Shown here piece after piece: positions 36,174-45,845 of a DNA stretch of 58,955 nt. Both the position numbers and the translations under genes were made by a program. Position 1 is the stretch's first letter. Every line of letters begins with the position of its first letter. The stretch comes from GCA-2746365 sp964651445 (GTDB lineage: Bacteria > Pseudomonadota > Gammaproteobacteria > SZUA-229), in NCBI GenBank assembly GCA_964651445.1, contig CAZYYW010000003.1:1-58955 (forward strand), in the 5' to 3' direction. The notes under the pieces were generated by a model that saw only the letters and a list, made by a program, of their open reading frames with translations, did not search any database and had not been told where the DNA came from.

Positions 36174-37574
36174 TTACGCCGCCTGAGAGGCTTGCTCAAC
36201 CTGTGCAGCAATGTCGTTTGCCAATTGTGACACCAGTAAATCATCCTCACCCTCGACCATGACACGGATCAGTGGCTCAGTGCCTGAAGGCCGTAACAAG
36301 ACGCGGCCGCGACCGTTGAGTTTTTCCTCAGCGCGGGCAACTGCTTGCAGTACCACGGCAGATTGCATAGGGTCCGCCATGTCTTGATTAACAGCAGCGG
36401 ACAATGGCACGTTAATCATGATTTGCGGAAATTTCTTCATGCCGGACTTGGCTTCATGTAGGGTCAATTTTTCTTTTGCCAGATACGCCAACACCTGCAA
36501 GGCGGAGACAATACCGTCACCCGTGGTGGTTCGATCCAGACAAATAATATGCCCCGAAGACTCGCCACCCACTGTCCAGCCATTTTTGTTCATGGTTTCC
36601 AGCACATAGCGATCACCCACTTTACTCCGCTCAAAGCCAACGCCAAGTTCTTTAACAGCGATTTCCATGCCCAAGTTGGACATCAGGGTACCGACCACAC
36701 CGCCGATTTTTTCGCCATCACTTAAACGCGAACGAGCAATGATATAAAGCAACTCATCACCATCGACCACCTCACCTTTATGATCGACCATCAACACGCG
36801 GTCACCATCACCATCAAAGGCAATACCGAGGTCAGCCGCTTCGACTTTAACACGGGTAATCAAATGCTCAGGCGAGGTTGAGCCGCATTCAAAATTAATA
36901 TTCAGACCATCGGGTTTATTACCAATGGCAATAACCTCTGCACCCAACTCGGTAAAGACCTTGGGCGCGATATCGTAAGTCGCGCCGTTGGAGCAATCCA
37001 GCACCACTTTCAAGCCATTAAAACGTACGCTCATGGGAATACTGGCTTTGCAGGCTTCGATATAACGCCCTTCTGCATCCACCACTCGATGTGCCTTGCC
37101 TAACGTGGCAGAGTCAACGATTTCCATCTCCGTCTCAAACATGGCTTCTATGGCATGCTCAATCTCATCGTCCAGTTTTTCACCCATTGGCGAAAAGAAC
37201 TTGAGGCCATTATCATAATACGGATTATGTGAAGCACTGATAACAATGCCCGCCGAAGCGCGCAAAGTACGTGTTAGGTAGGCAATGCCCGGCGTTGGCA
37301 TCGGGCCTAGCAATTCGATATCGACGCCTGCGGCAGACAGACCAGCCTCTAAGGCGGATTCAAACATGTAACCCGATATTCGGGTATCTTTGCCGATGAC
37401 AACTTTGTTGATTTGATTTGTGTGAGTGGAGCCGGCTCCATGTGGGGCATTTTTTTCATGACACGCTAAAACACGGCCAACCGCCCACCCCAGTTTCATC
37501 ACTTTTTCCGGCGTCATTAAACCGCTGCCAACTCTGCCGCGTATGCCGTCTGTTCCAAAATATTTCTTTGTCAT
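36174..37574 (-). CDS. glmM: Phosphoglucosamine mutase
   Basis: Converts glucosamine 6-phosphate to glucosamine 1-phosphate for UDP-GlcNAc synthesis. Its 466 residues include the phosphoserine loop GIVISASHNPYYDNG (Ser about residue 109), the metal-binding loop DGDGDRVLMVD, the sugar loop GGESSGHI and the phosphate-binding C-terminal RPSGTEPLIRVMVEG. There is a short insertion near residues 40-50 (EKNAPHGAGSTHTNQ). It is downstream of folP with 55 bases between, the usual ftsH-folP-glmM order. Confidence 0.96.
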   Translation of the reverse strand: MTKKYFGTDGIRGRVGSGLMTPEKVMKLGWAVGRVLACHEKNAPHGAGSTHTNQINKVVIGKDTRISGYMFESALEAGLSAAGVDIELLGPMPTPGIAYLTRTLRASAGIVISASHNPYYDNGLKFFSPMGEKLDDEIEHAIEAMFETEMEIVDSATLGKAHRVVDAEGRYIEACKASIPMSVRFNGLKVVLDCSNGATYDIAPKVFTELGAEVIAIGNKPDGLNINFECGSTSPEHLITRVKVEAADLGIAFDGDGDRVLMVDHKGEVVDGDELLYIIARSRLSDGEKIGGVVGTLMSNLGMEIAVKELGVGFERSKVGDRYVLETMNKNGWTVGGESSGHIICLDRTTTGDGIVSALQVLAYLAKEKLTLHEAKSGMKKFPQIMINVPLSAAVNQDMADPMQSAVVLQAVARAEEKLNGRGRVLLRPSGTEPLIRVMVEGEDDLLVSQLANDIAAQVEQASQAA

Positions 37575-37629
37575 AGTTCCGCCTTACTTTCTAAATTTGA
37601 TTTCGCTCGCCAAACTATCCCACTCGGCG

Positions 37630-38448
37630 TTAGCATTCCACAGCAGCGCATAACTTCAGCGCATCACAGGTTTCAGCCACATCATGCACCCGAAAAAAAC
37701 GGGCACCTTTGTAATAGGTAATAACCGCGGCCGATGTGCTCGCCACCATTCGGTCACTAACGGCTCTGCCCAACAACATACCAAACATGCTTTTTCTGGA
37801 AACACCGACTAACACTGGATAGTCCAGCGCACAAAACTGCTGCATTTCTTTTAGTAAATATAGGTTATTTTCCAGTGTTTTGCCAAAACCAAAGCCCGGA
37901 TCAATAATAATATTGTGTTTTGTGATGCCGTTCTCACAACAGAGTGCGGCTCGCGCCAGTAAATACTGTTTTATATCGCCAACCACATCGCTGTAGTCAG
38001 GATTTTGCTGCATGGTTTGCGGCTCGCCCTGCTTATGCATCAAACACACCGCCACTTGCTGCTCGGCGCAGACGGCAATCGCGCCTTCTTCCTGCAGTGC
38101 ATTTATATCGTTGACCATGGTGGCTCCGGCGGCAACCGCCGCCTGCATTACCGAAGGTTTGCTGGTATCAATCGAAATAAGAACATCAGAATTTTGTCGA
38201 ATTTTTTCGATGACGGGAATAACACGATTTAGCTCTTCATCCAGGCTCACCGGCGTGGCACCTGGGCGAGTCGATTCACCACCAATATCAATGATCGCAG
38301 CACCTTGCTGCTGCATTAACAGCGCTCGCCTGAGTGCGTTATCCAGAGAGTTATACTGACCACCATCCGAAAAGGAGTCAGGCGTGGTGTTGAGGATTCC
38401 CATAACCGCCCAGTGACCGGAGCGAATTTTATTCAGCAGTGCTTGCAT
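37630..38448 (-). CDS. folP: Dihydropteroate synthase
   Basis: Folate pathway enzyme joining p-aminobenzoate and the pterin pyrophosphate, the target of sulfonamides. Its 272 residues include the pterin-site signatures MGILNTTPDSFSDGGQY and DIGGESTRPGATPVS, and later MVNDINALQ and DPGFGFGKT. It is 133 bp downstream of ftsH and upstream of glmM. Confidence 0.96.
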   Translation of the reverse strand: MQALLNKIRSGHWAVMGILNTTPDSFSDGGQYNSLDNALRRALLMQQQGAAIIDIGGESTRPGATPVSLDEELNRVIPVIEKIRQNSDVLISIDTSKPSVMQAAVAAGATMVNDINALQEEGAIAVCAEQQVAVCLMHKQGEPQTMQQNPDYSDVVGDIKQYLLARAALCCENGITKHNIIIDPGFGFGKTLENNLYLLKEMQQFCALDYPVLVGVSRKSMFGMLLGRAVSDRMVASTSAAVITYYKGARFFRVHDVAETCDALKLCAAVEC

Positions 38449-38538
38449 CAGCGCAGAGAGGTTTTTGGCTTTTTATCATTGCTCAACAACTAAGAGGGGG
38501 TGGAATCAATTTAAAATGACCCCTCCCCCCGCAGATCT

Positions 38539-38561
38539 GTTCTTGATCAAGGATCAAGAAC
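38539..38561. repeat. 10-bp inverted repeat between ftsH and folP
   Basis: GTTCTTGATC and GATCAAGAAC are exact complements with a 3-base loop. The adjacent run AAAAAA lies on the wrong side for a terminator of the minus-strand genes, so a simple stem-loop or regulator site is more likely. Nearby, 38498-38530 contains GGTGGAATCAATTTAAAATG and flanking C-runs, which faintly resemble the terminal repeats of IS21-type elements. Confidence 0.5.
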
Positions 38562-38581
38562 AAAAAATCAGTAACGTCTTT

Positions 38582-40546
38582 TTAATGCTGCCCTGCCGGC
38601 CCACCAATGGTGCCATCACTGGAATCCTTTTCCTGCTTCTTGTCCTGTTTTTTGTCCTGCTTTTCATCCTGTTTATTTTCAGGCGTAGAACCATTCGTAT
38701 CGTCATCATCCATATCGACCCAGTCTTTTGGCGCAGGCACTTCTTTACCCGCCATCAGCGCATCAATCTGGTGAGCGTCTATGGTCTCATACTTCATTAA
38801 GGCATCGGTCATGGTGTGCAATACAGCCACATTATCTTTCAATAAAGCTTCCGCACGTTTGTAGTTAGCGTCAATCAAGGTACGAATTTCTTCATCAATA
38901 ATACGCGCAGTATCGTCACCCAAATTTTTATGCTGAGTGACGGAACGACCCAGAAATATTTCGCCTTCATCTTCTGAATAAGTCAGCGGTCCCAAGCGAT
39001 CTGACAAGCCCCATTTGGTTACCATATTGCGCGCAATTTCAGTGGCGCGTTCAATATCATTGGAAGCGCCGGTGGTTACGCTGTCTTTGCCATAAATCAG
39101 TTCTTCTGCAATACGACCACCAAATAAACTGGAGATTTGACTCTCCAGAAACTGCTTACTCATGCTGTAACGATCTTCTTCTGGTAAGAACATGGTGACA
39201 CCGAGAGCACGACCACGTGGAATAATACTGACCTTATAGACGGGGTCATGTTCTGGCACTAAACGACCAACAATGGCGTGCCCAGCTTCATGGTAAGCCG
39301 TTAGTTTTTTCTCTTTTTCAGACATCACCATGGAGCGACGCTCAGTGCCCATCATAATTTTGTCTTTAGCACGTTCAAAATGCGACATATTGACGTCTTT
39401 GCAGTTTTCGCGCGCAGCAAACAAGGCGGCTTCGTTAACCAAATTCGCCAGATCAGCACCGGAGAACCCAGGTGTACCACGGGCAATGATCGCCAGTTTG
39501 ACATCAGGACTCTCAGGGACTTTGCGAATATGCACTTTAAGAATTTGCTCACGGCCACGAATATCCGGCAGTGGTACCACAACCTGACGGTCAAAACGAC
39601 CCGGTCTTAGTAATGCGGGGTCTAATACGTCGGGACGGTTGGTGGCGGCAATAACGATAACGCCTTCATTGCCTTCAAAGCCATCCATTTCGACCAACAA
39701 CTGATTCAAGGTTTGCTCACGTTCATCATGACCCCCGCCTACACCAGCACCACGATGGCGACCAACCGCATCAATTTCATCAATAAAGATAATACACGGT
39801 GCGTGTTTTTTAGCAGTTTCAAACATGTCGCGCACCCGTGATGCACCGACACCGACAAACATCTCCACAAAGTCAGAACCTGAAATGGTGAAGAAAGGCA
39901 CTTTGGCTTCGCCAGCAATGGCTCTTGCCAGCAAGGTTTTACCGGTACCCGGTGAGCCGACCATCAACACACCACTGGGAATCTTGCCGCCCAGTTTTTG
40001 GAATTTAGTTGGGTCTTTCAAAAAGTCGACCAGCTCCGCCACTTCTTCTTTGGCTTCTTCTGCACCGGCGACATCTTTGAAGGATACTTTTATTTCATCT
40101 TCGCCCAACATACGCGCTTTGCTTTTACCAAAGGACATGGCACCACGACCACCGCCACCGCCCTGCATTTGGCGCATAAAGAAAATCCAGATACCGATGA
40201 GTAATAAGAACGGGAACCATGAGATAAAGATGGTCATCAACAATGATTGACCTTCAGGTGGCGCGGCCATGATTTCTACATTATTGTCCAGCAGATCACC
40301 AATCATCGCAGTATTGCTGGTTTCAGGACTATAGGTATTAAATGTGCTGCCCGTATTGGTTTTACCCTTAATTTCACGGCCTTCAATTGACACCTGCGCC
40401 ACTTGCTTTGCCTTTATCATTTGCACAAAGGTAGAGTAAGGCAGCGTTTGGGTAGTGCTCGTTTGCTTACTGAAATTACTAAAAACAGACAACAACACAA
40501 TCGCAATAACTGCCCATAAAACCAAATTTTTTGCTAGATCGTTCAA
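38582..40546 (-). CDS. ftsH: ATP-dependent zinc metalloprotease FtsH
   Basis: Membrane-anchored AAA+ protease that degrades misassembled membrane proteins and regulatory substrates. In its 654 residues two N-terminal helices (about 8-24 and 104-124) bracket the periplasmic domain. The AAA domain has Walker A GSPGTGKTLLA, Walker B IIFIDEIDAVG, pore motif FVGVGA and SRH ATNRPDVLDPALLRPGRFDR. The protease has the zinc motif AYHEAGHAIVG. The C-terminal tail repeats KQDKKQ units and ends in a Gly/Pro-rich stretch. It follows rlmE after 154 bp, the conserved order. Confidence 0.97.
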   Translation of the reverse strand: MNDLAKNLVLWAVIAIVLLSVFSNFSKQTSTTQTLPYSTFVQMIKAKQVAQVSIEGREIKGKTNTGSTFNTYSPETSNTAMIGDLLDNNVEIMAAPPEGQSLLMTIFISWFPFLLLIGIWIFFMRQMQGGGGGRGAMSFGKSKARMLGEDEIKVSFKDVAGAEEAKEEVAELVDFLKDPTKFQKLGGKIPSGVLMVGSPGTGKTLLARAIAGEAKVPFFTISGSDFVEMFVGVGASRVRDMFETAKKHAPCIIFIDEIDAVGRHRGAGVGGGHDEREQTLNQLLVEMDGFEGNEGVIVIAATNRPDVLDPALLRPGRFDRQVVVPLPDIRGREQILKVHIRKVPESPDVKLAIIARGTPGFSGADLANLVNEAALFAARENCKDVNMSHFERAKDKIMMGTERRSMVMSEKEKKLTAYHEAGHAIVGRLVPEHDPVYKVSIIPRGRALGVTMFLPEEDRYSMSKQFLESQISSLFGGRIAEELIYGKDSVTTGASNDIERATEIARNMVTKWGLSDRLGPLTYSEDEGEIFLGRSVTQHKNLGDDTARIIDEEIRTLIDANYKRAEALLKDNVAVLHTMTDALMKYETIDAHQIDALMAGKEVPAPKDWVDMDDDDTNGSTPENKQDEKQDKKQDKKQEKDSSDGTIGGPAGQH

Positions 40547-40700
40547 TTGATCACTCCAGATAACATTCGCTTTAGCGCGAACTAAAAACTATTAGACTCT
40601 TTATAAGCCAAATTTACACCACTTTGAGGTCCGTTACCACTTCTAACAACGGACTTCGGCGTATTTGTTGTGCTCAAAAATCAGCCAAAAATGACTATTT

Positions 40701-41321
40701 TCACTTCTTAAAACCGGTAGCCAAGGCATACATCTCTCGACTTCGCGCCCTCGAAGCCTTCGGCTTTCGCATGACGACCTTTGAAAAACTGGCTTTGAGT
40801 TCTTTGCTGTAAGCATCAAAACCCTCGCCCTGAAATAACTTTACCAGCAAAGCGCCGCCCGGTTTTAACACCTGCCGCGCCAAATCCAGTGCTAGATCAC
40901 ACAAATAATAGGCGCGCGGCATATCAACCGAGTCCATGCCACTTATATTGGGGGCCATATCGGAAATAACAAGGTCTGCCTGTTTTGTTTCCATTACTGA
41001 CATAAGTGATTCAAAAACCGTGTCTTCACGAAAATCACCTTGTATGATGGTGACACCGTCTATTGGTTCCATTGGCAAAATATCCAGCGCCACAATGCGG
41101 CCTTTGTTCCCCAGTTTTTTGACACAGTATTCTGACCATCCACCGGGTGCAGCACCCAGATCAATGATGATCATTCCGGGTTTTAGCAGGCGATCTTTTT
41201 TATCGATCTCGATAAGTTTGTAAATCGCGCGCGAACGATAACCATCCTGCTGTGAGCGACGCACATATTCATCATCGAAATGTTCTTTTAACCAGGACTT
41301 ACTGCTTTTGCTTTTTGCCAT
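40701..41321 (-). CDS. rlmE: 23S rRNA 2'-O-ribose U2552 methyltransferase RlmE
   Basis: Methylates U2552 in the A loop during late large-subunit assembly. In its 206 residues the SAM site DLGAAPGGWSEYC and the catalytic K-D-K-E tetrad regions are visible (AIYKL, VISDMAPNISG, LLVKLFQGEGFD, RSREMY). ATG 41321 gives the family start MAKSKSSKSWLKEHFDDEYV; the longer frame runs through an intergenic repeat. It lies divergently ordered with repeat copy A directly upstream. Confidence 0.95.
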   Translation of the reverse strand: MAKSKSSKSWLKEHFDDEYVRRSQQDGYRSRAIYKLIEIDKKDRLLKPGMIIIDLGAAPGGWSEYCVKKLGNKGRIVALDILPMEPIDGVTIIQGDFREDTVFESLMSVMETKQADLVISDMAPNISGMDSVDMPRAYYLCDLALDLARQVLKPGGALLVKLFQGEGFDAYSKELKASFSKVVMRKPKASRARSREMYALATGFKK

Positions 41322-41337
41322 GTTTTTTATTTTTTTC

Positions 41338-41416
41338 CGCAAATGGTCGCTCTTACACATCCATGTGTCCGCGACATTAGTGCTGTCCTTGCACGTCAAC
41401 GCGAATAAACGCAAAT
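41338..41416 (-). repeat. Dispersed intergenic repeat, copy A
   Basis: On the minus strand this reads TTTGCGTTTATTCGCG, then GACGTGCAAGGACAGCACTA, ATGTCGCGGACACATGGA and GAGCGACC. It aligns over about 78 bp with the plus-strand copy B at 41951-42028, with roughly three quarters of bases identical. The two copies form an inverted pair around yhbY, about 530 bp apart. The rest of the rlmE-yhbY gap (41417-41520) holds the low-complexity word ACTGCAAACTGCC near 41498-41510. Confidence 0.8.
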
Positions 41417-41520
41417 AAAAAACGAATTAATTTTTTATTTTATTGGTACAGATATCACCGACATGGCGCAAAAAAGTGTTTATTGCCCTTAGCTGCCTAC
41501 TGCAAACTGCCTATTACCGA

Positions 41521-41820
41521 CTATTTCCTCGGTAATTCTATGATAGCTTGGTCGGGATTAACACGATAAACCGACAAGGTTTTGCCTATCGACTGCACTT
41601 CTTGTGACTGACTTTGCTCGCAGATATCAGCAATCATCTGTTTTCGCTGTTCGCGGTCATCGACAGACAGTTTTATTTTCACCAATTCGTGGTGCAGCAG
41701 TGCAATTTCAAGCTCCGCTAACACTTCTTCCGTTAGGCCTTTTTGCCCCAACATGATAACGGCTTTTAAGCTGTGACACTTTGCGCGTAAAAATTTAATT
41801 TGTTTTTTTGACAGGGACAT
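41521..41820 (-). CDS. yhbY: Ribosome-associated RNA-binding protein YhbY (CRS1/YhbY domain)
   Basis: A 99-residue single-domain CRM protein that binds pre-50S particles. The family signature LRAKCHSLKAVIMLGQKGLT with the GxxG-type loop is near the N-terminus, and HHELVKIKLSV and VQSIGKTLSVYR follow. MSLSKKQIKFL at 41820 is the family start; the longer frame translates the intergenic word. It is flanked by inverted repeat copies A and B while keeping its canonical place between rlmE and greA. Confidence 0.92.
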   Translation of the reverse strand: MSLSKKQIKFLRAKCHSLKAVIMLGQKGLTEEVLAELEIALLHHELVKIKLSVDDREQRKQMIADICEQSQSQEVQSIGKTLSVYRVNPDQAIIELPRK

Positions 41821-41839
41821 AAGAAAACTCCAAAATATA

Positions 41840-42031
41840 TTTTGCCGCGAAGGACGCAAAAAGCGCAAAAGAAAACAAAGTTATCATTTCAAAAACACTC
41901 ACCTGGGTAACGGCCGCAGCAAATAAAAATTTTAATAATGATCCGTTTATATTTGCGTTTTTTGCACTGACGTGCATGGATGCACTAATGTCGCGGGCGC
42001 ATGGAGCGCAGGAGCGACCTTCGCGGCAAAA
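41840..42031 (+). repeat. Inverted-repeat intergenic element containing copy B
   Basis: Exact 14-bp arms TTTTGCCGCGAAGG (41840-41853) and CCTTCGCGGCAAAA (42018-42031) bound a 192-bp segment. It begins with the word CGCGAAGGACGCAAAAAGCG and contains repeat copy B at 41951-42028. The left word resembles the arms around the GxxExxY gene at 45846. No convincing gene lies inside. Confidence 0.8.
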
Positions 42032-42039
42032 AAATGCTT

Positions 42040-42516
42040 TTAAATATATTTAATATCAACAATTTCCAGCGAGCGCAGCCCACCGGGTGTCTTCACTTCT
42101 GCAACGTCGCCTTCTTCTTTACCAATCAAGGCGCGGGCAATCGGCGAACCGACTGAGATCATGTCGTTTTTAATATCGGCTTCATCTTCACCAACGATTT
42201 GATAGGTCATTTCATCACCGGTTTCCTCATCGGCGACATCGACCGTGGCACCAAAAACCACTTTGCCGTTGGCATTCACCGTGGTGACATCAATGATGGT
42301 GGCATTGCCCAGCTTGCCTTCTATATCTTTAATGCGACCTTCAATAAAACCCTGCTGTTCACGCGCCGCATGGTATTCAGCATTTTCTTTCAGGTCACCG
42401 TGCTCACGCGCGGTAGCAATGTCTTCGATCACTTTTGGGCGATCAGTTGACTTCAGCTGATAAAGTTCATCCTGTAATTTTTTTGCACCGCCTACGGTGA
42501 TTGGTACTTTATTCAC
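42040..42516 (-). CDS. greA: Transcription elongation factor GreA
   Basis: A 158-residue factor that rescues backtracked RNA polymerase by stimulating transcript cleavage. The N-terminal coiled coil contains the catalytic acidic tip (IATAREHGDLKENAEYHAAR). The C-terminal FKBP-like domain has ISVGSPIARALIGKEEGDV and ends with the usual LEIVDIKYI. Its start overlaps the carB stop by 4 bases, so carB and greA are coupled. Confidence 0.97.
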   Translation of the reverse strand: MNKVPITVGGAKKLQDELYQLKSTDRPKVIEDIATAREHGDLKENAEYHAAREQQGFIEGRIKDIEGKLGNATIIDVTTVNANGKVVFGATVDVADEETGDEMTYQIVGEDEADIKNDMISVGSPIARALIGKEEGDVAEVKTPGGLRSLEIVDIKYI

Positions 42517-45500
42517 GCTATTGTCTCTTGTGTCTGTTTAATTGTTTTGTGCAAATCTTGTAACTTTGTAATTGAATTCATTTGCAAATAATCCAGCGCT
42601 CGAACGGTGGCATTGGCACCCGCGATGGTGGTAGTGTAACTCACCTTGTGCTGTAGTGCAGAGGAGCGAATGGTGTAGGAGTCACTAATGGCTTTCTTGC
42701 CTTCTGTGGTATTTATGATTAGCGCAATATCACCATTTTTTATCATATCCACGATATGCGGCCGACCTTCATACACTTTATTGGCTACTTTGCATTCAAT
42801 GCCAGCGGCGCTTAAAACACCGGCAGTACCGCTAGTGGCTACCAACTTAAAACCTTTAGCAACCAATTCTTTACCTAGAAAAACCGCCTGCTCGCGGTCA
42901 CGTTCACGTACACTGATAAAAACTCGACCTTTAGTTGGCAACTCTACACCCGCACCAATCTGTGCTTTCGCAAAGGCCATGCCAAAGCTCTCCCCAATCC
43001 CCATGACTTCTCCAGTGGACTTCATTTCCGGCCCTAATAGTGGATCGACGCCGGGGAATTTCACAAAGGGGAATACCGATTCTTTTACCGCATAGGTTTT
43101 AGGCACAACTTCTGCGCCTACGCCTTGCTGCTTTAAAGAAATACCTGCCATACAACGCGCGGCAATTTTTGCCAGTGGTACACCCGTGGCTTTGGAAACA
43201 AACGGCACGGTACGTGATGCACGTGGATTTACTTCCAGTAGATAGATATTGAAATTCGGTTTATCCTTCTCTTGCTGCTCACTTTGTGGCTGTTCGCTAA
43301 ATTGTATCGCAAACTGAATATTCATTAAACCAACAACGCCTAATTTCAAGGCTAACTGACGGGTTTGCACGCGCAATTGATCTTGCACTTCAGCGGATAA
43401 TGAATACGGCGGTAAGGAACAAGCAGAATCACCGGAGTGTACACCGGCTTGTTCTATGTGTTCCATAATGCTGCCGATCAAAACTTGTTCACCATCGCAA
43501 ATGGCATCGACATCAACTTCTACTGCATCGTCAAGAAAACGGTCGAGCAATACGGGCGCATCGTTGGACACGCTAACCGCATTTTTCATGTAATACTTCA
43601 AGTCGGTTTCGTTGTACACGATTTCCATAGCGCGACCACCCAAAACGTAAGAAGGTCTGACCACCAGAGGAAAACCAATTTCAGCAGCCCCTTTTACGGC
43701 TTCTTCTGTGGAACGTGCCAGGCGATTTGGTGGTTGCTTCAATCCCAACTCGTTAACTATTTGCTGAAAGCGTTCACGGTCTTCCGCCAGATCAATACAA
43801 TCGGGCGTGGTGCCAATAACCGGTACGCCAGCGGCTTCGAGATCACGCGCCAGCTTTAACGGCGTTTGCCCACCATACTGAACGATAACCCCTTTGGGTT
43901 TTTCGATGTCCATTACTTCCAGCACATCTTCTAGCGTCAGTGGCTCAAAATAAAGACGGTCGGAGGTATCATAGTCCGTTGATACGGTTTCCGGATTGCA
44001 GTTAATCATGATGGTTTCATAACCGTCATCGCGCATGGCAAAGGCAGCATGTACACAACAGTAATCAAACTCGATACCTTGGCCAATGCGGTTGGGACCG
44101 CCACCTAAGACAACAATTTTTTCTCGGTCAGTGGGCTGCGCTTCGCACTCTTCTTCATAAGTAGAATACAGGTAAGCCGTAGCCGTAGAAAATTCTGCGG
44201 CACAGGTATCGACACGTTTGTACACCGGTCGAATACCCAGTGATTGGCGATATTCACGCATGGCTTTTTCGTCAACTTTTAGCAAGCCAGCAAGGCGGCT
44301 GTCTGAAAAGCCTTTGCGTTTCAGAGCAAATAAATCTTCTTTGGACAGGTTGTTTAGTGCCTCGCCTTGCGCTGCCCTTTTGTCTAGCGCCAACTCTTCT
44401 TTGATGAGGTCTTCTATTTGCACTAAAAACCAGGGGTCGATTTTTGTCAGGTTGAACAGCTTTTCATTCGAGTAACCGCGGCGGTAGGCATCACCGAGGT
44501 ACAACAAACGATCAGCACCGGGAAGACTTAATTCCTGATTCAAGAATGACTCAATTTCATCTTCTGCCATGTCTGGGTCGAGCGCCGGGCTAAGGCCATC
44601 AATATCGATCTCAAGGCCACGCAAGGCTTTTTGCAGCGACTCCTGAAAGGTACGACCAATTGCCATCACTTCGCCGACGGATTTCATCTGCGTGGTCAGG
44701 CGGTTTTCAGCTTGCGGAAATTTCTCGAAGGTGAAACGCGGAATTTTTGTTACCACGTAATCTATCGCTGGCTCAAACGATGCCGGTGTTGCGCCACCGG
44801 TAATTTCGTTCTGCAATTCATCCAATGTGTAACCAATCGCCAGCTTGGCGGCAATTTTGGCAATGGGAAAACCAGTAGCTTTGGATGCCAACGCCGAGGA
44901 GCGAGATACCCGTGGATTCATCTCGATGATGGTCATTCGACCATCCGCTGGATTCACCGAAAACTGCACGTTGGAGCCACCGGTTTCGACGCCAATTTTA
45001 CGCAATACGGCAATCGACGCATCACGCATCTGCTGGTATTCTTTATCGGTTAGGGTTTGCGCGGGCGCGACGGTAATCGAATCGCCAGTATGAATCCCCA
45101 TTGGGTCGAGGTTTTCAATTGAACAGATAATGATGCAGTTGTCGTTCTTGTCACGCACCACTTCCATCTCGTATTCTTTCCAACCGAGAATGGACTCTTC
45201 AACCAGCAACTCATTAACCGGCGACAAGTCCAGACCACGGTGGCAAATTTCTTCAAATTCTTCCTTGTTATAGGCAATGCCACCGCCACTGCCGCCCATG
45301 GTGAAGGAAGGCCGAACGATGGTGGGGTAGCCGACCTGCGCTTGCACCTGAAAGGCTTCTTCCATGCTGTGCGCAATAGCGGCACGCGGCATGTCGAGAC
45401 CAATTTCTTCCATCGCTATCTTAAATTTTTCACGGTCTTCCGCCATGTCGATAGCATCTTTACTGGCACCGATCATCTCGACGCCAAATTTTTCCAGAAT

Positions 45501-45818
45501 GCCTTCGCGATCTAAATCCAGCGCACAATTTAACGCGGTCTGTCCGCCCATAGTGGGCAGCAATACATCGGGCTTTTCTTTTTCGATAATGGCGGCAACA
45601 GACTGCCAGGTGATGGGTTCAATATACGTCGCGTCAGCGGTTTCCGGATCGGTCATTATGGTTGCCGGATTGGAGTTCACCAAAATGACACGAATGCCCT
45701 CTTCTCTCAACGCCTTACACGCCTGCGCGCCAGAGTAGTCAAACTCACAGGCTTGGCCAATAACAATCGGCCCGGCACCGATGATTAATACGCTGTTTAT
45801 GTCTTGTCTTTTAGGCAT
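42513..45818 (-). CDS. carB: Carbamoyl-phosphate synthase large subunit
   Basis: Makes carbamoyl phosphate from bicarbonate, ammonia (from CarA) and two ATP for arginine and pyrimidine synthesis. Its 1101 residues form two homologous ATP-grasp halves with VLIIGAGPIVIGQACEFDYS (about residue 10) and VVLGGGPNRIGQGIEFDYC (about 565). An oligomerisation domain lies between them, and a C-terminal methylglyoxal-synthase-like allosteric domain includes LVATSGTAGVL and INTTEGKKAISDSY. A ~15-residue polar insertion (SEQPQSEQQEKDKPN, about residue 850) makes it slightly longer than the ~1073-residue norm. It is separated from carA by an inserted gene. Confidence 0.97.
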   Translation of the reverse strand: MPKRQDINSVLIIGAGPIVIGQACEFDYSGAQACKALREEGIRVILVNSNPATIMTDPETADATYIEPITWQSVAAIIEKEKPDVLLPTMGGQTALNCALDLDREGILEKFGVEMIGASKDAIDMAEDREKFKIAMEEIGLDMPRAAIAHSMEEAFQVQAQVGYPTIVRPSFTMGGSGGGIAYNKEEFEEICHRGLDLSPVNELLVEESILGWKEYEMEVVRDKNDNCIIICSIENLDPMGIHTGDSITVAPAQTLTDKEYQQMRDASIAVLRKIGVETGGSNVQFSVNPADGRMTIIEMNPRVSRSSALASKATGFPIAKIAAKLAIGYTLDELQNEITGGATPASFEPAIDYVVTKIPRFTFEKFPQAENRLTTQMKSVGEVMAIGRTFQESLQKALRGLEIDIDGLSPALDPDMAEDEIESFLNQELSLPGADRLLYLGDAYRRGYSNEKLFNLTKIDPWFLVQIEDLIKEELALDKRAAQGEALNNLSKEDLFALKRKGFSDSRLAGLLKVDEKAMREYRQSLGIRPVYKRVDTCAAEFSTATAYLYSTYEEECEAQPTDREKIVVLGGGPNRIGQGIEFDYCCVHAAFAMRDDGYETIMINCNPETVSTDYDTSDRLYFEPLTLEDVLEVMDIEKPKGVIVQYGGQTPLKLARDLEAAGVPVIGTTPDCIDLAEDRERFQQIVNELGLKQPPNRLARSTEEAVKGAAEIGFPLVVRPSYVLGGRAMEIVYNETDLKYYMKNAVSVSNDAPVLLDRFLDDAVEVDVDAICDGEQVLIGSIMEHIEQAGVHSGDSACSLPPYSLSAEVQDQLRVQTRQLALKLGVVGLMNIQFAIQFSEQPQSEQQEKDKPNFNIYLLEVNPRASRTVPFVSKATGVPLAKIAARCMAGISLKQQGVGAEVVPKTYAVKESVFPFVKFPGVDPLLGPEMKSTGEVMGIGESFGMAFAKAQIGAGVELPTKGRVFISVRERDREQAVFLGKELVAKGFKLVATSGTAGVLSAAGIECKVANKVYEGRPHIVDMIKNGDIALIINTTEGKKAISDSYTIRSSALQHKVSYTTTIAGANATVRALDYLQMNSITKLQDLHKTIKQTQETIA

Positions 45819-45845
45819 AGTAACTATTTTTCCGCAAACAGCAAA

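Noticed and set aside
38539..38561. Inverted repeat as terminator of ftsH
   Set aside because: On the minus strand the T-run precedes instead of follows the stem.
41795..41977. 60-residue minus-strand ORF upstream of yhbY
   Set aside because: It is translation of the intergenic CGCGAAGGACGC-type word and repeat copy B, with no family features.
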